From assembly GCF_009687845.1 (NCBI RefSeq), contig NZ_BLAD01000043.1, positions 24,683 through 88,682 of the forward strand: DNA of 64,000 nt. Reading direction: 5' to 3'. A program made the translations under genes and the position numbers. Positions 53,223-62,840 of the stretch are shown here, in pieces; the first letter of the stretch is position 1; each line of letters starts with the position of its first letter. This stretch comes from Acrocarpospora corrugata. Its GTDB lineage: Bacteria; Actinomycetota; Actinomycetes; Streptosporangiales; Streptosporangiaceae. The notes beneath the pieces were generated by a model. The model was given only the letters and a program-made list of their open reading frames with translations. It was not told the DNA's origin and ran no database searches.

Positions 53223-54242
53223 TCAGTGCGCGATCGTGGTGCGGTCCCGGCCCAGGTGGTGGCCGCGGAGGTCGGTGAGCGTGCCGGGGCGGGGGGACTC
53301 CGCGATCTCGGGGGAGACCTGGACGGTGAGGGTGATCGGGGTGAGGGCGCGGAGGGCGTCCCGGAGGCGGGACTGCCACATCGGGTTCTTGATCAGGCTT
53401 TGCCGGGTGAAGGTCACGGTGAGCGTGGCCGCATCCAGGGTGCCCTGGCGGGTGACGGTCAGGTCCCAGGTCGCTACGCCGTCGATCTTGGCGAGGGCCT
53501 TCTCGATCCGGGGGAGTGACAGCCATACGCCTCTGACCAGGACGTGGTCGCCGACCGTGTGCGCCGGGGCCGGAGTCTCGCCGGGGGTGCCCACCCGCCC
53601 CACCAGTCCCGTCCTGACCCCGCCATTTCCCGAAATTTCCGTGATTTCGGCGAGGCCGGTCTCGACGGGGGCGTCCTTGTCGAGCGAAGCCAGCGCGATC
53701 TCGGCCAAGGGCGTCAAAGGCGCGGATTCGGAGGAACGCCAGCCGAGCGCGCCGCCGTGACACGGCGAGGCCAGCACCTCGCTGACCTCGGCCTCGAACT
53801 CGCTGGTCAGGTGGGCCATCGTGTGCGCCGACGCGATCTCGCCGGTCAGCACGACGCGCCGCAGCCCGAGATCCAGCGGATCCAGCAGAAACTCCAGATG
53901 CAGCCGGGACAGCAGGTCCATCGCGCCGGTCGGGGTGATCACGAGCGTGGTCGCGCCGAGCGTCCTGACGAGGTGCTGTAATCGCATCCGGCCCCGCGGG
54001 CCCACCGAGGCCGCCGCCTCCGCCACCCCGGCCGCCGCAGAAGCCCAGACGCCTCCGTACGGTTCGGCGAGCGCGATCACCACCCGGTCACGCGGCCCGA
54101 CTCCGGCCGAGCGCAAGGCGTCGGCGGTAGCCGTACCGGCGGGGGAGGGACGCACGCTCACCCCGTCGGCGGAGACCATGAGCAGCCCGGTCGCCGTGCG
54201 CGCGGCCGCCGCCAGGTCGTCTCTGGTCAGCCATCGGGTCAT
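53223..54242 (-). CDS. PaaK-like adenylate-forming-fold protein lacking the P-loop
   Basis: A 339-residue protein whose C-terminal third follows a PaaK-like C-terminal domain (VGDHVLVRGVWLSLPRIEKA; WDLTVTRQGTLDAATLTVTF) and whose middle resembles the AMP-binding fold (DPLDLGLRRVVLTGEIASA). The Ser/Thr/Gly phosphate loop of active ligases is not seen, so it is probably inactive or accessory. ATG 54242 overlaps the LLM gene stop by 4 bases and its stop lies one base from the fadD3 start, placing it in the fadD3 operon. Confidence 0.6.
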   Translation of the reverse strand: MTRWLTRDDLAAAARTATGLLMVSADGVSVRPSPAGTATADALRSAGVGPRDRVVIALAEPYGGVWASAAAGVAEAAASVGPRGRMRLQHLVRTLGATTLVITPTGAMDLLSRLHLEFLLDPLDLGLRRVVLTGEIASAHTMAHLTSEFEAEVSEVLASPCHGGALGWRSSESAPLTPLAEIALASLDKDAPVETGLAEITEISGNGGVRTGLVGRVGTPGETPAPAHTVGDHVLVRGVWLSLPRIEKALAKIDGVATWDLTVTRQGTLDAATLTVTFTRQSLIKNPMWQSRLRDALRALTPITLTVQVSPEIAESPRPGTLTDLRGHHLGRDRTTIAH

Positions 54243-55306
54243 CGCCCGCCTCCCATGACCTCGCCCATGAACAGCCGGATGGAGTCGCGGACCCGCTCGT
54301 GCGCCAGCCCGCCGACCTGGGCCTGCAGGATCAGGTCGGTCGCCCCGGCCTCCGCCAGCCGCGCCACCGCCTTGCGTGAGCCCTCGACGTCGTCCACCAC
54401 CACCATCAGGTGCTCGCGCAGCGTGGCCATCGACTCGTCGGGGGGCAGCCCGGCCGCGAGCTGGCCGAGGACCTTGTGGGTGGCGTGGCGGGCGTCGTAG
54501 TAGTCCGGCGGGGTGACCAGGTTGACCTGCCGCCGGATGTACCAGAGCACGGGGTCTGCGGCGTACTCGATGGCCTGCTCGCGGGTGGGGGCGACGAACC
54601 AGGGGATCATCAGGGCGATCCGGCGGGTGGCGGGGTCGTGGCCGTGCTCGGCCAGGCACTCCTTGTATCTGGCGATGTCGGCGGCGACGTCGTCGATGCC
54701 CTTGAGCATCGTCATGCCGAGCAGGTGGTGCCCGTTCCTGGCGGCGGCCAGATACCCCTCCAGCGAGGTGGAGGCCACCCAGACCGGCGGGTGCGGCACC
54801 TGCGCGGGCCGCGGATACACCGAGACGTCCGGGATCTCGAAGAACTCGTTCGACCGGGAGATCGGCTCCCCGTCGGCGTTCCAGATCGCCAGCACGGCCT
54901 CCAGCGAGTCCTCCCAGATCTTCCTGGACTGCTCGAAGGGCCGCTGGAACGCCTGGTATTCCAGTGGCGAGGCGCCCCGGCCGGTGCCGAACTCCACCCG
55001 CCCGCCGCTGATCACGTCCAGCGTGGCCACCCGCTCCGCCGTACGGATCGGGGACTGAAAGGGCAGCAGCACCACGCCGAGACCCAGATGGATCCGGCTG
55101 GTCCGCGCCGCGATCGCGGCCAGGATCAGATCCGGCGCGGAACAGTGCGAGAACCCACGCGTGAAGTGGTGCTCCACGAACCACGCCGTGTCGTATCCGA
55201 GCTCGTCCCCGAGGACCACCTGGTCGATCACGTTCTGGAAAGCGCGCTGCTCGATCTCCCGAGTACGTCCGCGCACCTCCAACTCGTACCCCAAGCTGAT
55301 CCTCAT
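54239..55306 (-). CDS. luciferase-like (LLM) flavin/F420 oxidoreductase
   Basis: A 355-residue luciferase-like monooxygenase (YDTAWFVEHHFTRGFSHCSAP; LGLGVVLLPFQSPIRTAERVA; GRVEFGTGRGASPLEYQAF). Members use FMNH2 or F420H2. As first gene of the fadD3 operon, with a KstR2-like site upstream, a steroid-related oxidation is likely; substrate unknown. ATG 55306 is chosen; TTG 55333 is in frame but overlaps the operator. Confidence 0.82.
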   Translation of the reverse strand: MRISLGYELEVRGRTREIEQRAFQNVIDQVVLGDELGYDTAWFVEHHFTRGFSHCSAPDLILAAIAARTSRIHLGLGVVLLPFQSPIRTAERVATLDVISGGRVEFGTGRGASPLEYQAFQRPFEQSRKIWEDSLEAVLAIWNADGEPISRSNEFFEIPDVSVYPRPAQVPHPPVWVASTSLEGYLAAARNGHHLLGMTMLKGIDDVAADIARYKECLAEHGHDPATRRIALMIPWFVAPTREQAIEYAADPVLWYIRRQVNLVTPPDYYDARHATHKVLGQLAAGLPPDESMATLREHLMVVVDDVEGSRKAVARLAEAGATDLILQAQVGGLAHERVRDSIRLFMGEVMGGGR

Positions 55307-55328
55307 AGCTCCCCATTCGCCCGATTTA

Positions 55329-55345
55329 ACCAAGCGCTCGCTTGG
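55329..55345. promoter_or_regulatory. KstR2-like operator, copy 4
   Basis: ACCAAGCGCTCGCTTGG, 16 of 17 matches and an inverted repeat (CCAAGCG / CGCTTGG), 22 bases upstream of the LLM oxidoreductase start. Confidence 0.72.
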
Positions 55346-55468
55346 CTGAGGTTATCAGCTCCCGGTGGAGCGCAACAAGCGAGCGTTCGGCCGCCGGGGG
55401 AAAGCTGGGGGGAAACGGAGGGAATTGGGGGTTGCGTGGGGTACCGCGCGCGATCACAGTTGTCTCCC

Positions 55469-55924
55469 GTGAGCTCAGGGGCGAAGAGGCGACGGCAACC
55501 CTCCCGACACCCACGCGGCGGTCCGCCGGAAGCCGGCGGCGACGCCTTGCGCTACGAGGCCTTCGGCCGGGTGATGGCCGCGCTGGCCGCCGAGGCCGAA
55601 GCCATCGAGTCCTGCCGCGACCTCAGCTGGTGGCTCGGCGCCGACCACGCCTGGAACATCGAGTGGCGCGACGGCCCGTACGCGCACGAACTCGCCGCCC
55701 TGCTCCACGACCGCCTCGCCGACGCCGGTCTGGACGACCTGGCGCACCACTCCGGCGGCGGCACATTGCAGGTTCTGGGCATCCCGTTCGTGCTGCACGC
55801 CGTCGACCCGCTCGGCCTGGACCGGATGCGCAACCGCCCCGGGCTCTGGCGGCTCTCCCAGGCCCTGGACCCCCTCCAGCACACCGCCGCCCGCCGCCCG
55901 TGGGAAGAACTCCTCGGCGGTTAG
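55469..55924 (+). CDS. hypothetical protein
   Basis: A reading of 151 residues from GTG 55469. The first 27 residues are basic and low-complexity; the conserved-looking part begins at LRYEAFGRVMAAL, so TTG 55547 is an alternative start. The sequence is Trp- and His-rich (SWWLGADHAWNIEWRDGP; LAHHSGGGTLQVLG). No family recognised. GC3 supports coding on this strand. It overlaps the convergent acyl-CoA dehydrogenase stop by 4 bases. Confidence 0.6.
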   Translation: MSSGAKRRRQPSRHPRGGPPEAGGDALRYEAFGRVMAALAAEAEAIESCRDLSWWLGADHAWNIEWRDGPYAHELAALLHDRLADAGLDDLAHHSGGGTLQVLGIPFVLHAVDPLGLDRMRNRPGLWRLSQALDPLQHTAARRPWEELLGG

Positions 55925-56859
55925 AGGACCAGCGCGGCCAGCCGGGCCCGATGGGCCTGCGGGGTGCCGAAGAGCTGGGCGTCCGAGGTGGCGCGCTTGA
56001 AGTAGCGGTGGGCCGGGTGGTCCCAGGTGATGGCGGGGCCGCCGTGCAGCTGGATCTGCTCGGCCGCGGCGGCCAGGTAGGTCTCGGTGCAGTAGGAACC
56101 GGCGACGGCCGCGCGGACCGGGTCGCCGGGGGCGGCGGCCGCGGCCTGGGCGGCGGAGCGGGCGGACTCCACCTGGAGGTAAAGGTCGGCCAGACGGTGT
56201 TTGAGCGCCTGGAATGAGCCGATCGGGCGCTCGAACTGGTGGCGGGACTTCACGTGGGCGAGGGTGGATTCGAGGCAGCGGGCCGCGCCGCCGACCTGTT
56301 CCGCGGCCAGCCCGGCGATGGCGATCTCCCGTACCGGGGGGCCGGGAAGGCCCAGCGGGCGCGCGGGAGCCGCGTCGAAGCGCAGCGTGGCCAGCGGGCG
56401 GCTGTGGTCCAAAGTTGAATGCAGTTTGCGCTGTGTTGGAATGGCTTCGACCAGGACATTGTTGACATAAGCGAGGACGAGGTCGCCGTCGGCCACGTAG
56501 GGAGCTGTGCCGGTCAGCCGGTCGCGGTCCAGGTGGAGGTCGGCGTCTTCGGGGAAGACGACGGTTGCCGTGGTCTTTCCGGCGGCGATGTCCGGGAGCA
56601 GGCGCGCGTGCGCGTCCGCGTTCCCGGACTGGAGGATGGCACTGGTGGCCAGGACGACGGTGGCGAGGTAGGGCAGTGGGGACAACACCCGGCCCAATTC
56701 CTCCGAGACCACCGCGACTTCGATGAAGCCTGCTCCGGCGCCGCCGTACTCCTCGGGGATGCACAGCCCGGCGACACCGAGTTCGCCGGCGAAGCGGGAC
56801 CAGGGGGCATCGGGTTCGGCGCTGAGGAACCGCCGGACGACCGCGCGCAGCGCATCCAC
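55921..56859 (-). CDS. acyl-CoA dehydrogenase, short FadE subunit type
   Basis: A 312-residue acyl-CoA dehydrogenase-fold protein (CIPEEYGGAGAGFIEVAVVS; FERPIGSFQALKHRLADLYL; QLHGGPAITWDHPAHRYFKR). It is shorter than usual (about 380) and lacks the normal catalytic Glu segment, like the subunits of alpha2beta2 steroid FadE pairs (FadE31-33, FadE26-29). No partner subunit is adjacent. GTG 56859 is chosen because the KstR2-like site lies just upstream; ATG 56895 is in frame but would place that site in the coding region. Confidence 0.75.
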   Translation of the reverse strand: MDALRAVVRRFLSAEPDAPWSRFAGELGVAGLCIPEEYGGAGAGFIEVAVVSEELGRVLSPLPYLATVVLATSAILQSGNADAHARLLPDIAAGKTTATVVFPEDADLHLDRDRLTGTAPYVADGDLVLAYVNNVLVEAIPTQRKLHSTLDHSRPLATLRFDAAPARPLGLPGPPVREIAIAGLAAEQVGGAARCLESTLAHVKSRHQFERPIGSFQALKHRLADLYLQVESARSAAQAAAAAPGDPVRAAVAGSYCTETYLAAAAEQIQLHGGPAITWDHPAHRYFKRATSDAQLFGTPQAHRARLAALVL

Positions 56860-56871
56860 CCGAACACCATA

Positions 56872-56888
56872 ACCAAGCGATTGCTCGT
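56872..56888. promoter_or_regulatory. KstR2-like operator, copy 5 (weak)
   Basis: ACCAAGCGATTGCTCGT, 14 of 17 matches to the recurring motif, 12 bases before the chosen acyl-CoA dehydrogenase start. Confidence 0.5.
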
Positions 56889-56982
56889 ATTCCATTACCA
56901 AAAACGAGTGCGTCGCTATTGGTAGCTATTTGGTGACCGAAATATAATTAATCTGCCATGTGTGCACTGATCGGGGGATCGA

Positions 56983-57666
56983 GTGACCTGGGCTTTCGGC
57001 AAGGCCAATCGCGAGGTCGGGACCGGCGAGACCGGTCCCGACCAGGAGTATGTCGCGCTCGATCGGCGCGAGCGGCGGATCCAGTGGTACATGCTGGCGT
57101 CGCTGATCATGGGCGCCATCCTGGGCGCGGCCGGCGGCGGCTTCGCCGACCAGGTGCCCGACTGGCTGCTGTCGATCTACGACCCGTACATCTTCATGGT
57201 GCTGGCCACGGTCGTCGGCTGGAACGCCGCCAGCTTCGGCTGGTCGCTGGTGAACGGCGCGCTGGCCGCGTTCGGCGGCATGGTCGGCCAGCTCATCGTG
57301 AGCGTGGCCGTGCACGGCATCGCCCCCTTCGAGGGGCTGGCCGGCGGCGCGACCGGGCTCAACATCCTGCTGTTCGCCCTGGTGGCGCTGGGCCCGCTGG
57401 CCTACCTGTCCACCCGCGAGGACCGGTGGGGGATCCTCGCCTCGGGGATCACCGCCGGGCTGATCCTGGGCGAAGGCGTCGAGGAACTGGTGCAGTTCGG
57501 ATATGGCCAGCCGTACCCCGGCTGGCAGGTGGCGGTGACCACGTCGGCGCTGCTGGCGGCCGTGATCGTGCTGGTGTTCCGGCGGCGCACGCTGCACCGG
57601 CTGTGGGCACTGCTGGTGGCGGTCAGCTACTCCGGCTCGTACGGCGCGCTCGTGCTCGCGCTCTAA
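56983..57666 (+). CDS. integral membrane protein of unknown function
   Basis: A 227-residue protein with a hydrophilic N-terminus of about 35 residues and six to seven predicted membrane segments (WYMLASLIMGAILGAAGGG; ILLFALVALGPLAYLST; VAVTTSALLAAVIVLVFRRR). Actinobacterial membrane proteins of this type are poorly characterised. GTG 56983 is used. It lies 61 bases upstream of proS on the same strand and may be cotranscribed. Confidence 0.75.
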   Translation: MTWAFGKANREVGTGETGPDQEYVALDRRERRIQWYMLASLIMGAILGAAGGGFADQVPDWLLSIYDPYIFMVLATVVGWNAASFGWSLVNGALAAFGGMVGQLIVSVAVHGIAPFEGLAGGATGLNILLFALVALGPLAYLSTREDRWGILASGITAGLILGEGVEELVQFGYGQPYPGWQVAVTTSALLAAVIVLVFRRRTLHRLWALLVAVSYSGSYGALVLAL

Positions 57667-57727
57667 CCCGCGCGGAAGTCGATAGCCTGTACGTCATCGA
57701 AGCCACCAGCCCAGCCGAGGAGTAGCC

Positions 57728-59467
57728 GTGCTACTGCGTATGTCGACCCTGTTCCTGCGCACCCTGCGTGAGGACCCGGCGGACGCGGAAGTGCCGAGCC
57801 ACAAGCTGCTCGTGCGCGCCGGTTACGTCCGCAGGGTCGCGCCCGGGATCTACTCGTGGCTGCCGCTCGGCAAGATCGTCCTGGAGAACGTCGCCACGAT
57901 CGTGCGCGAGGAGATGAACCGGATGGGCGCCCAGGAGGTGCTCTTCCCCGCGCTGCTGCCCCGCGAGTACTACCAGACGACCGGCCGCTGGACCGAATAC
58001 GGGGACACCCTGTTCCGGCTCAAGGACCGCAAGGGCGCCGACTACCTGCTCGGCCCCACCCACGAGGAGATGTTCACCGACATGGTCAAGGGGGAGTACT
58101 CCTCCTACAAGGACTATCCGGTCACGCTCTACCAAATTCAGACCAAGTACCGGGATGAGGCCCGCCCCCGGGCGGGCATCCTGCGCGGCCGCGAGTTCGT
58201 GATGAAGGACTCCTACTCCTTCGACCTCGACGACGACGGCCTCAAGCGCTCCTACGAGCAGCACCGCGAGGCCTACATCCGGACCTTCGAGCGCCTCGGC
58301 ATCGACGTCAAGATCTGCTTCGCCACCTCAGGCGCGATGGGCGGCTCCGCCTCCGAGGAGTTCCTCGCCCCCAGCCCCACCGGCGAGGACACCTTCGTGG
58401 CCTGCCACAACTGCGGCTACGCGGCCAACGCCGAGGCGGTCACCACGCCCGCGCCGGCCGCCCGCCCCGGCGACCGGCCCGCCCAGCAGGTGCTGGACAC
58501 CCCGAACACGCCCACCATCGAGACCCTGGTCAACCACCTCAACCAGGCCCACGACCTGGGCATCACCGCCGCCGACACACTCAAGAACGTGGTCGTCAAG
58601 GTGATCACGCCCGGCGCCAAGGAGCCGGAGACCCTGATCATCGGGGTGCCCGGCGACCGCGAGATCGACTTCAAGCGCCTGGAGGCCGCGGTCGCGCCCG
58701 GCGAGCCCGCCATCTTCGAGGCCGAGGACTTCGCCAGGCACCCCGGCCTGGTCCGCGGCTACATCGGGCCGCAGGTGCTCAAGGAACTCGGCATCCGCTA
58801 CCTGGTCGACCCCCGCGTCGTGGCCGGCACCGAGTGGGTGACCGGCGCCAACGAGCCCGGCAGGCACGCGGTGCACGTGGTCGCCGGGCGCGACTTCGTC
58901 GCCGACGGCACCATCGAGGCCGCCGAGATCAGGGCCGGGGACTCCTGCCCGGTCTGCGGCTCCGGCCTGTCCATCGACCGCGGCATCGAGATCGGCCACA
59001 TCTTTCAGCTCGGCCGCAAGTACGCGGACGCCGCGGGCCTGGACGCCCTCGGCCCCGACGGCAAGCCGATCCGGATCACCATGGGCTCCTACGGCATCGG
59101 CGTCTCCCGCGCGGTGGCCGTGCTGGCCGAGCAGCGCCACGACGCGCTCGGCCTGGCCTGGCCGCGCGAGGTGGCCCCCGCCGACGTGCACATCGTCGGC
59201 ACCGGCAAGGAGAACCAGATCGAGGTGGCCACCCGGCTCGCCGAGGAGCTGGAGGCCCAGGGCGTCCGGGTGCTCCTCGACGACCGCGCCGGAGTGTCGC
59301 CCGGCGTCAAGTTCAAGGACTCGGAACTGCTCGGCCTGCCGACCGTGCTGATCGTCGGCCGCGGCGTCTCCCAGGGCGTGGTCGAACTGCGCGACCGGGC
59401 CGCGGGGAGCAAGGACGAGATCCCGCTCGACGAGGCCGTCGCCCGGGTGCTCGCCGCCACCCGCTAG
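57728..59467 (+). CDS. proS: prolyl-tRNA synthetase
   Basis: A 579-residue class II aminoacyl-tRNA synthetase of the bacterial type. Motif 1 region [14 protein letters not shown], motif 2 [19 protein letters not shown] and motif 3 [18 protein letters not shown] are intact; the editing insertion lies between motifs 2 and 3 (about 225-400) and the anticodon-binding domain at the end. GAGGAG precedes GTG 57728; ATG 57740 is close by. Length is normal. It charges tRNA-Pro in the cytoplasm. Confidence 0.97.
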   Translation: MLLRMSTLFLRTLREDPADAEVPSHKLLVRAGYVRRVAPGIYSWLPLGKIVLENVATIVREEMNRMGAQEVLFPALLPREYYQTTGRWTEYGDTLFRLKDRKGADYLLGPTHEEMFTDMVKGEYSSYKDYPVTLYQIQTKYRDEARPRAGILRGREFVMKDSYSFDLDDDGLKRSYEQHREAYIRTFERLGIDVKICFATSGAMGGSASEEFLAPSPTGEDTFVACHNCGYAANAEAVTTPAPAARPGDRPAQQVLDTPNTPTIETLVNHLNQAHDLGITAADTLKNVVVKVITPGAKEPETLIIGVPGDREIDFKRLEAAVAPGEPAIFEAEDFARHPGLVRGYIGPQVLKELGIRYLVDPRVVAGTEWVTGANEPGRHAVHVVAGRDFVADGTIEAAEIRAGDSCPVCGSGLSIDRGIEIGHIFQLGRKYADAAGLDALGPDGKPIRITMGSYGIGVSRAVAVLAEQRHDALGLAWPREVAPADVHIVGTGKENQIEVATRLAEELEAQGVRVLLDDRAGVSPGVKFKDSELLGLPTVLIVGRGVSQGVVELRDRAAGSKDEIPLDEAVARVLAATR

Positions 59468-59649
59468 CGGCGGCGCAGCGCTCTGCGCCAGGAGAAGCCG
59501 CCCGGCAGGTCGACACTGACCTGCCGGCCGCCGTCGGCGCGTTTGGTGTACCGCACGCCGCCCTTGCCGACGCTGTGGCCGACGCCGCCGCGGGAGAAGT
59601 TGAGGTGGAACGGACCGATCTTTATGGTCTTGCGGAAGCCAAAACTCAT
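59464..59649 (-). CDS. DUF4236 small protein
   Basis: A 61-residue protein starting [20 protein letters not shown] and continuing [15 protein letters not shown], the DUF4236 signature. Basic and cytoplasmic; function unknown. Its stop overlaps the convergent proS stop by 4 bases. Confidence 0.8.
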   Translation of the reverse strand: MSFGFRKTIKIGPFHLNFSRGGVGHSVGKGGVRYTKRADGGRQVSVDLPGGFSWRRALRRR

Positions 59650-59686
59650 GACGAGCTGAACTGCCCGCGACGCGGGATCCAAACTT

Positions 59687-60193
59687 CTACTGGCCGGTCG
59701 TCACCGGGGGCACCGGGGTCGGCTCGGTCAGGCCCGGCGTCGAACCCGCGCGCGTCTCGGGCATGCCGGGGAACGCGGTGACGGCCGGACTCCAGCCGTA
59801 CCCGCGGACCGCGCACTCCTGCGCCAGCTGGGCGGCCAGCCGCCGCAGCCCGGGGTCGGGGTCGGCGGACAGCTCCAGATAGGCGGCCAGCACCCCCTCC
59901 TCGACCTGTACGGCCAGCCGGACCGCCTGCACGGGCGTGCTCACCTCGAAGGGCAGCTGATAGGTCGGGCCGGGCTCCTCGGGCTTCTGGCCGCGCTGCG
60001 CGATCAGGCCGCGGAGCTGGTCGCGGCGGGCCCGGTGGGCGTCGAACGCGGCGTTGGCGCGCTGGCGCAGCCCGCCGGAGGTCCTGGCGCCCACCACTCC
60101 GTAGGCGTACACGGCGGCGTGTTCGGCGGCCAGCGCCTTGGCCAGGGACTGGTTCTGGGGTTGGTTCTGGGGTTGGTTCTGGGACGGGTTCAT
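59687..60193 (-). CDS. DUF4439 ferritin-like protein
   Basis: A 168-residue protein, mostly helical, of the ferritin-like DUF4439 group (LAAEHAAVYAYGVVGARTSG with the conserved E-x2-A-x2-A-Y; VEEGVLAAYLELS). The first 15 residues are an NQPQ repeat. ATG 60193 overlaps the upstream lipoprotein stop by 4 bases. Role unknown; in actinobacteria the pair sits next to rimP. Confidence 0.8.
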   Translation of the reverse strand: MNPSQNQPQNQPQNQSLAKALAAEHAAVYAYGVVGARTSGGLRQRANAAFDAHRARRDQLRGLIAQRGQKPEEPGPTYQLPFEVSTPVQAVRLAVQVEEGVLAAYLELSADPDPGLRRLAAQLAQECAVRGYGWSPAVTAFPGMPETRAGSTPGLTEPTPVPPVTTGQ

Positions 60194-60720
60194 CGCAGCC
60201 GCCCGAGGGCCGTGACGTGCAGCGCCTCACAGGCGCCGATGCTGCACAGCAGCTGGGACACCACCGGCGAGGCGTCGGCGAGCTGCCGGGGACGGCCGGC
60301 CGCGGCCTTGCGCTCGGCCTCCCGCAGGAACGCCACCGAGACGTCGGGCGCGGTGCTGGCCACCGGCGCGGGCGACCCCGGCGGAGCCGACGGCGCGTCC
60401 TCGGGCAGATGGCGGCGGAGCGCCGCCAGGTGGGCCAGGTGGCGCTGCTGGAACGGCTGCAGCGCGCCGGCCAGCGCGGCGTCCGACAGGGTCGCCTGCT
60501 GGTAGAGCGAGACCATCTGCTCCTTCGCCGCGATCACCCCGGTGAGCAGCACCAGCTGCGGATCCGGGGGTTCCGGGACGGCGGTCTCGGTCGCGGGCGC
60601 GCCCGCGCAGCCGACGAGCACCAGCCCGGCCGAAGCTCCGAGCAGGGCCCGCCGGGAAATCACCGGGGAATTCAACGGAAAGAACTCCGCTGCCCGGTCG
60701 CCGCCGCTCCTAGCCTTCAC
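60190..60720 (-). CDS. Tat-type lipoprotein, DUF4439 partner
   Basis: A 176-residue exported protein. A twin-arginine motif (SRRALLGASAGLVLVGCAG) runs directly into a lipobox VGC, indicating Tat export and lipid anchoring. The mature part is helical and ferritin-like in pattern (TGVIAAKEQMVSLYQQA; CSIGACEALHVTALG). GTG 60720 gives a normal Tat n-region; GTG 60663 is a shorter alternative. Coupled to the DUF4439 gene. Confidence 0.75.
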   Translation of the reverse strand: MKARSGGDRAAEFFPLNSPVISRRALLGASAGLVLVGCAGAPATETAVPEPPDPQLVLLTGVIAAKEQMVSLYQQATLSDAALAGALQPFQQRHLAHLAALRRHLPEDAPSAPPGSPAPVASTAPDVSVAFLREAERKAAAGRPRQLADASPVVSQLLCSIGACEALHVTALGRLR

Positions 60721-60826
60721 GAAGTCTCATCGTACGGCTCGGCGGGCAGTGCTGCTCTTTCCGTGCCCTTGTGTCGATAGGCTGTGGGCACGTTGGGCGA
60801 GGTACGCCCGTGAATGGGAGGTCGGC

Positions 60827-61393
60827 ATGGGCATTGACGCTCGACGCGACCGCCTTGTGGAGCTTCTCAGCCCGGTGGTCACCGCCGAGGGGCTCGATCT
60901 GGAGGACGTGACGATCACCCCGGCGGGCAAACGCCGGCTGGTCCGCGTGGTGGTGGACCGGGACGGGGGCATCAGTCTCGACGACGTCTCCGAGGTGAGC
61001 CGGTCCGTCTCCGAGCAGCTGGACGCGACCGATCTGCTGGGCGGCAACCCGTATGTGCTGGAGGTCAGCTCGCCCGGGGTGGACCGCCCGCTCACCCAGC
61101 CCCGCCACTGGCGCCGGGCCAAGGGGCGGCTGGTCAAGGCCGAACTGCGGGACGGCGCCGCGGCCGAGGGCCGGATCCTGGTGGCGGACGAGACCGCCGT
61201 CGAGATCGAGGGCGCGGGGCGGTTCGAATACGCGGACCTGGTCAAGGGCAAGGTCCAGGTGGAGTTCCGTCGGCTGGACGACGAAGACGAAACCGACATA
61301 GAAGACGTAGAACTAGAAGAAGAGCTGGACGACATCGACGACGAGGACGACCTCGGAGCCGCCGATGACATCGCACACCGCGATGAGGGCTAA
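60827..61393 (+). CDS. rimP: ribosome maturation factor RimP
   Basis: A 188-residue protein needed for 30S subunit assembly. N-terminal domain ([39 protein letters not shown]) and the [14 protein letters not shown] block are typical. A long acidic tail (Glu/Asp-rich, residues 148-185) is an actinobacterial extension. GGGAGG precedes ATG 60827. First gene of the rimP-nusA-ylxR-infB cluster. Confidence 0.95.
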   Translation: MGIDARRDRLVELLSPVVTAEGLDLEDVTITPAGKRRLVRVVVDRDGGISLDDVSEVSRSVSEQLDATDLLGGNPYVLEVSSPGVDRPLTQPRHWRRAKGRLVKAELRDGAAAEGRILVADETAVEIEGAGRFEYADLVKGKVQVEFRRLDDEDETDIEDVELEEELDDIDDEDDLGAADDIAHRDEG

Positions 61394-61404
61394 GGGGGAG
61401 CCTT

Positions 61405-62406
61405 GTGGACATTGACATGAGCGTCCTGCGCAGCCTGGAGCGGGAGAAGGACATCTCGTTCGACCTCGTCGTGAAGGCGATCGAGGACGCGCTGCTGATC
61501 GCCTACTTCCGGACCGAGGGCGCCGCGCAGAAGGCCCGCGCCGAGCTCGACCGGGCCTCGGGCCACGTCTCGATCCTGGCCGCCGAGCTGGACGAGGAGG
61601 GCACGGTCGTCCGGGAGTACGACGACACCCCGGGCAACTTCAGCCGCATCGCCGCGACCACCGCCAAGCAGGTCATCCTGCAGCAGCTGCGGGACGCCGA
61701 GGACGAGATCAACTTCGGCGAGTTCGCCAGCCGCGAGGGCGAGCTGGTGGCCGGGATCATCCAGCAGGGCAAGGACCCCAGGGTCGTCCTGGTGGACCTG
61801 GGCAAGATCGAGGCCATCCTGCCGCACAACGAGCAGGTGCCCGGCGAGGACTACGTGCACGGCGAGCGCCTCCGCTGCTTCGTGGTGCAGGTGAAGAAGG
61901 GCAACAAGGGGCCGTCCGTCACGCTCAGCCGTACTCACCCGAACCTGGTGAAGAAGCTGTTCGCGCTGGAGGTCCCGGAGATCGCCGACGGTTCGGTGGA
62001 GATCGCCGCCATCGCCAGGGAGGCCGGGCACCGCACGAAGATCGCGGTGCGCTCCCGGAAGAGCGGGGTCAACGCGAAGGGCGCCTGCATCGGCCCGATG
62101 GGCTCGCGGGTGCGCAACGTGATGACCGAACTGCACGGCGAGAAGATCGACATCATCGACTGGTCCGAGGACCCGGCCGAGTTCGTGGGGAATGCGCTGT
62201 CACCCGCACGCGTTTCCCGTGTCGAGGTCGTGGACGCCGACGGCCGGGTGGCGCGGGTGACCGTGCCCGACTACCAGCTCTCGCTGGCGATCGGCAAGGA
62301 AGGTCAGAACGCCCGGCTCGCCGCGCGGCTGACCGGGTGGCGTATCGATATCCGGCCGGACACTCAAGAGGCACCGGCCGATCCCGCAGATGCGTCGGCA
62401 AGGTAA
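61405..62406 (+). CDS. nusA: transcription termination/antitermination factor NusA
   Basis: A 333-residue RNA polymerase-binding protein: N-terminal domain ([20 protein letters not shown]), S1 domain ([20 protein letters not shown]), and two KH domains ([43 protein letters not shown]). The C-terminal acidic repeats of proteobacterial NusA are absent, as usual in actinobacteria. GGGGGAG precedes GTG 61405. Confidence 0.97.
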   Translation: MDIDMSVLRSLEREKDISFDLVVKAIEDALLIAYFRTEGAAQKARAELDRASGHVSILAAELDEEGTVVREYDDTPGNFSRIAATTAKQVILQQLRDAEDEINFGEFASREGELVAGIIQQGKDPRVVLVDLGKIEAILPHNEQVPGEDYVHGERLRCFVVQVKKGNKGPSVTLSRTHPNLVKKLFALEVPEIADGSVEIAAIAREAGHRTKIAVRSRKSGVNAKGACIGPMGSRVRNVMTELHGEKIDIIDWSEDPAEFVGNALSPARVSRVEVVDADGRVARVTVPDYQLSLAIGKEGQNARLAARLTGWRIDIRPDTQEAPADPADASAR

Positions 62407-62677
62407 GCTGGAATATGGTGGCCAGGCCGCCCCACTGAGAACATGTGTGGGCTGTCGGGTTCGCACGGCCAAGTCTGAGCTACTCCGACTGGTAGTGGTC
62501 GAGGGTGTTATTACCCCTGACCAGCAAGGACGGCTTCCGGGCCGGGGTGCGTCACTGCATCCGGCCGTGAGCTGTCTGGAGCTCGCAGAACGTCGCCGGG
62601 CGTTCGCTCGCGCTTTTCGCGCAGAGGGAACGCTCGATGTCACACGTCTGCGGGATCACCTGGCGGAACGGTCTTGA
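62390..62677 (+). CDS. ylxR: YlxR/RnpM family RNA-binding protein (DUF448)
   Basis: A 95-residue basic protein with the family signature [20 protein letters not shown] and [14 protein letters not shown] 62390 overlaps the nusA 3' end by 17 bases. YlxR proteins bind RNA (RNase P modulation in Bacillus, gene expression control). The 163-base gap to infB holds the infB promoter or leader but no clear structure. Confidence 0.9.
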   Translation: MRRQGKLEYGGQAAPLRTCVGCRVRTAKSELLRLVVVEGVITPDQQGRLPGRGASLHPAVSCLELAERRRAFARAFRAEGTLDVTRLRDHLAERS

Positions 62678-62840
62678 CGCGGGAAAGCGGCCGGGTGAAT
62701 GGTTACCAACTGTCATGTAGGACGCCGAGTTGATGGGCGGAGTCAGATTGCTATGAGCGCCTGATGAGCACGCGGCAATGAGTACGTCCAGGTAGCGACG
62801 GTCCGGCGGCACAGCCTCCCGGGCCGAGTTAGGGAGTGCA

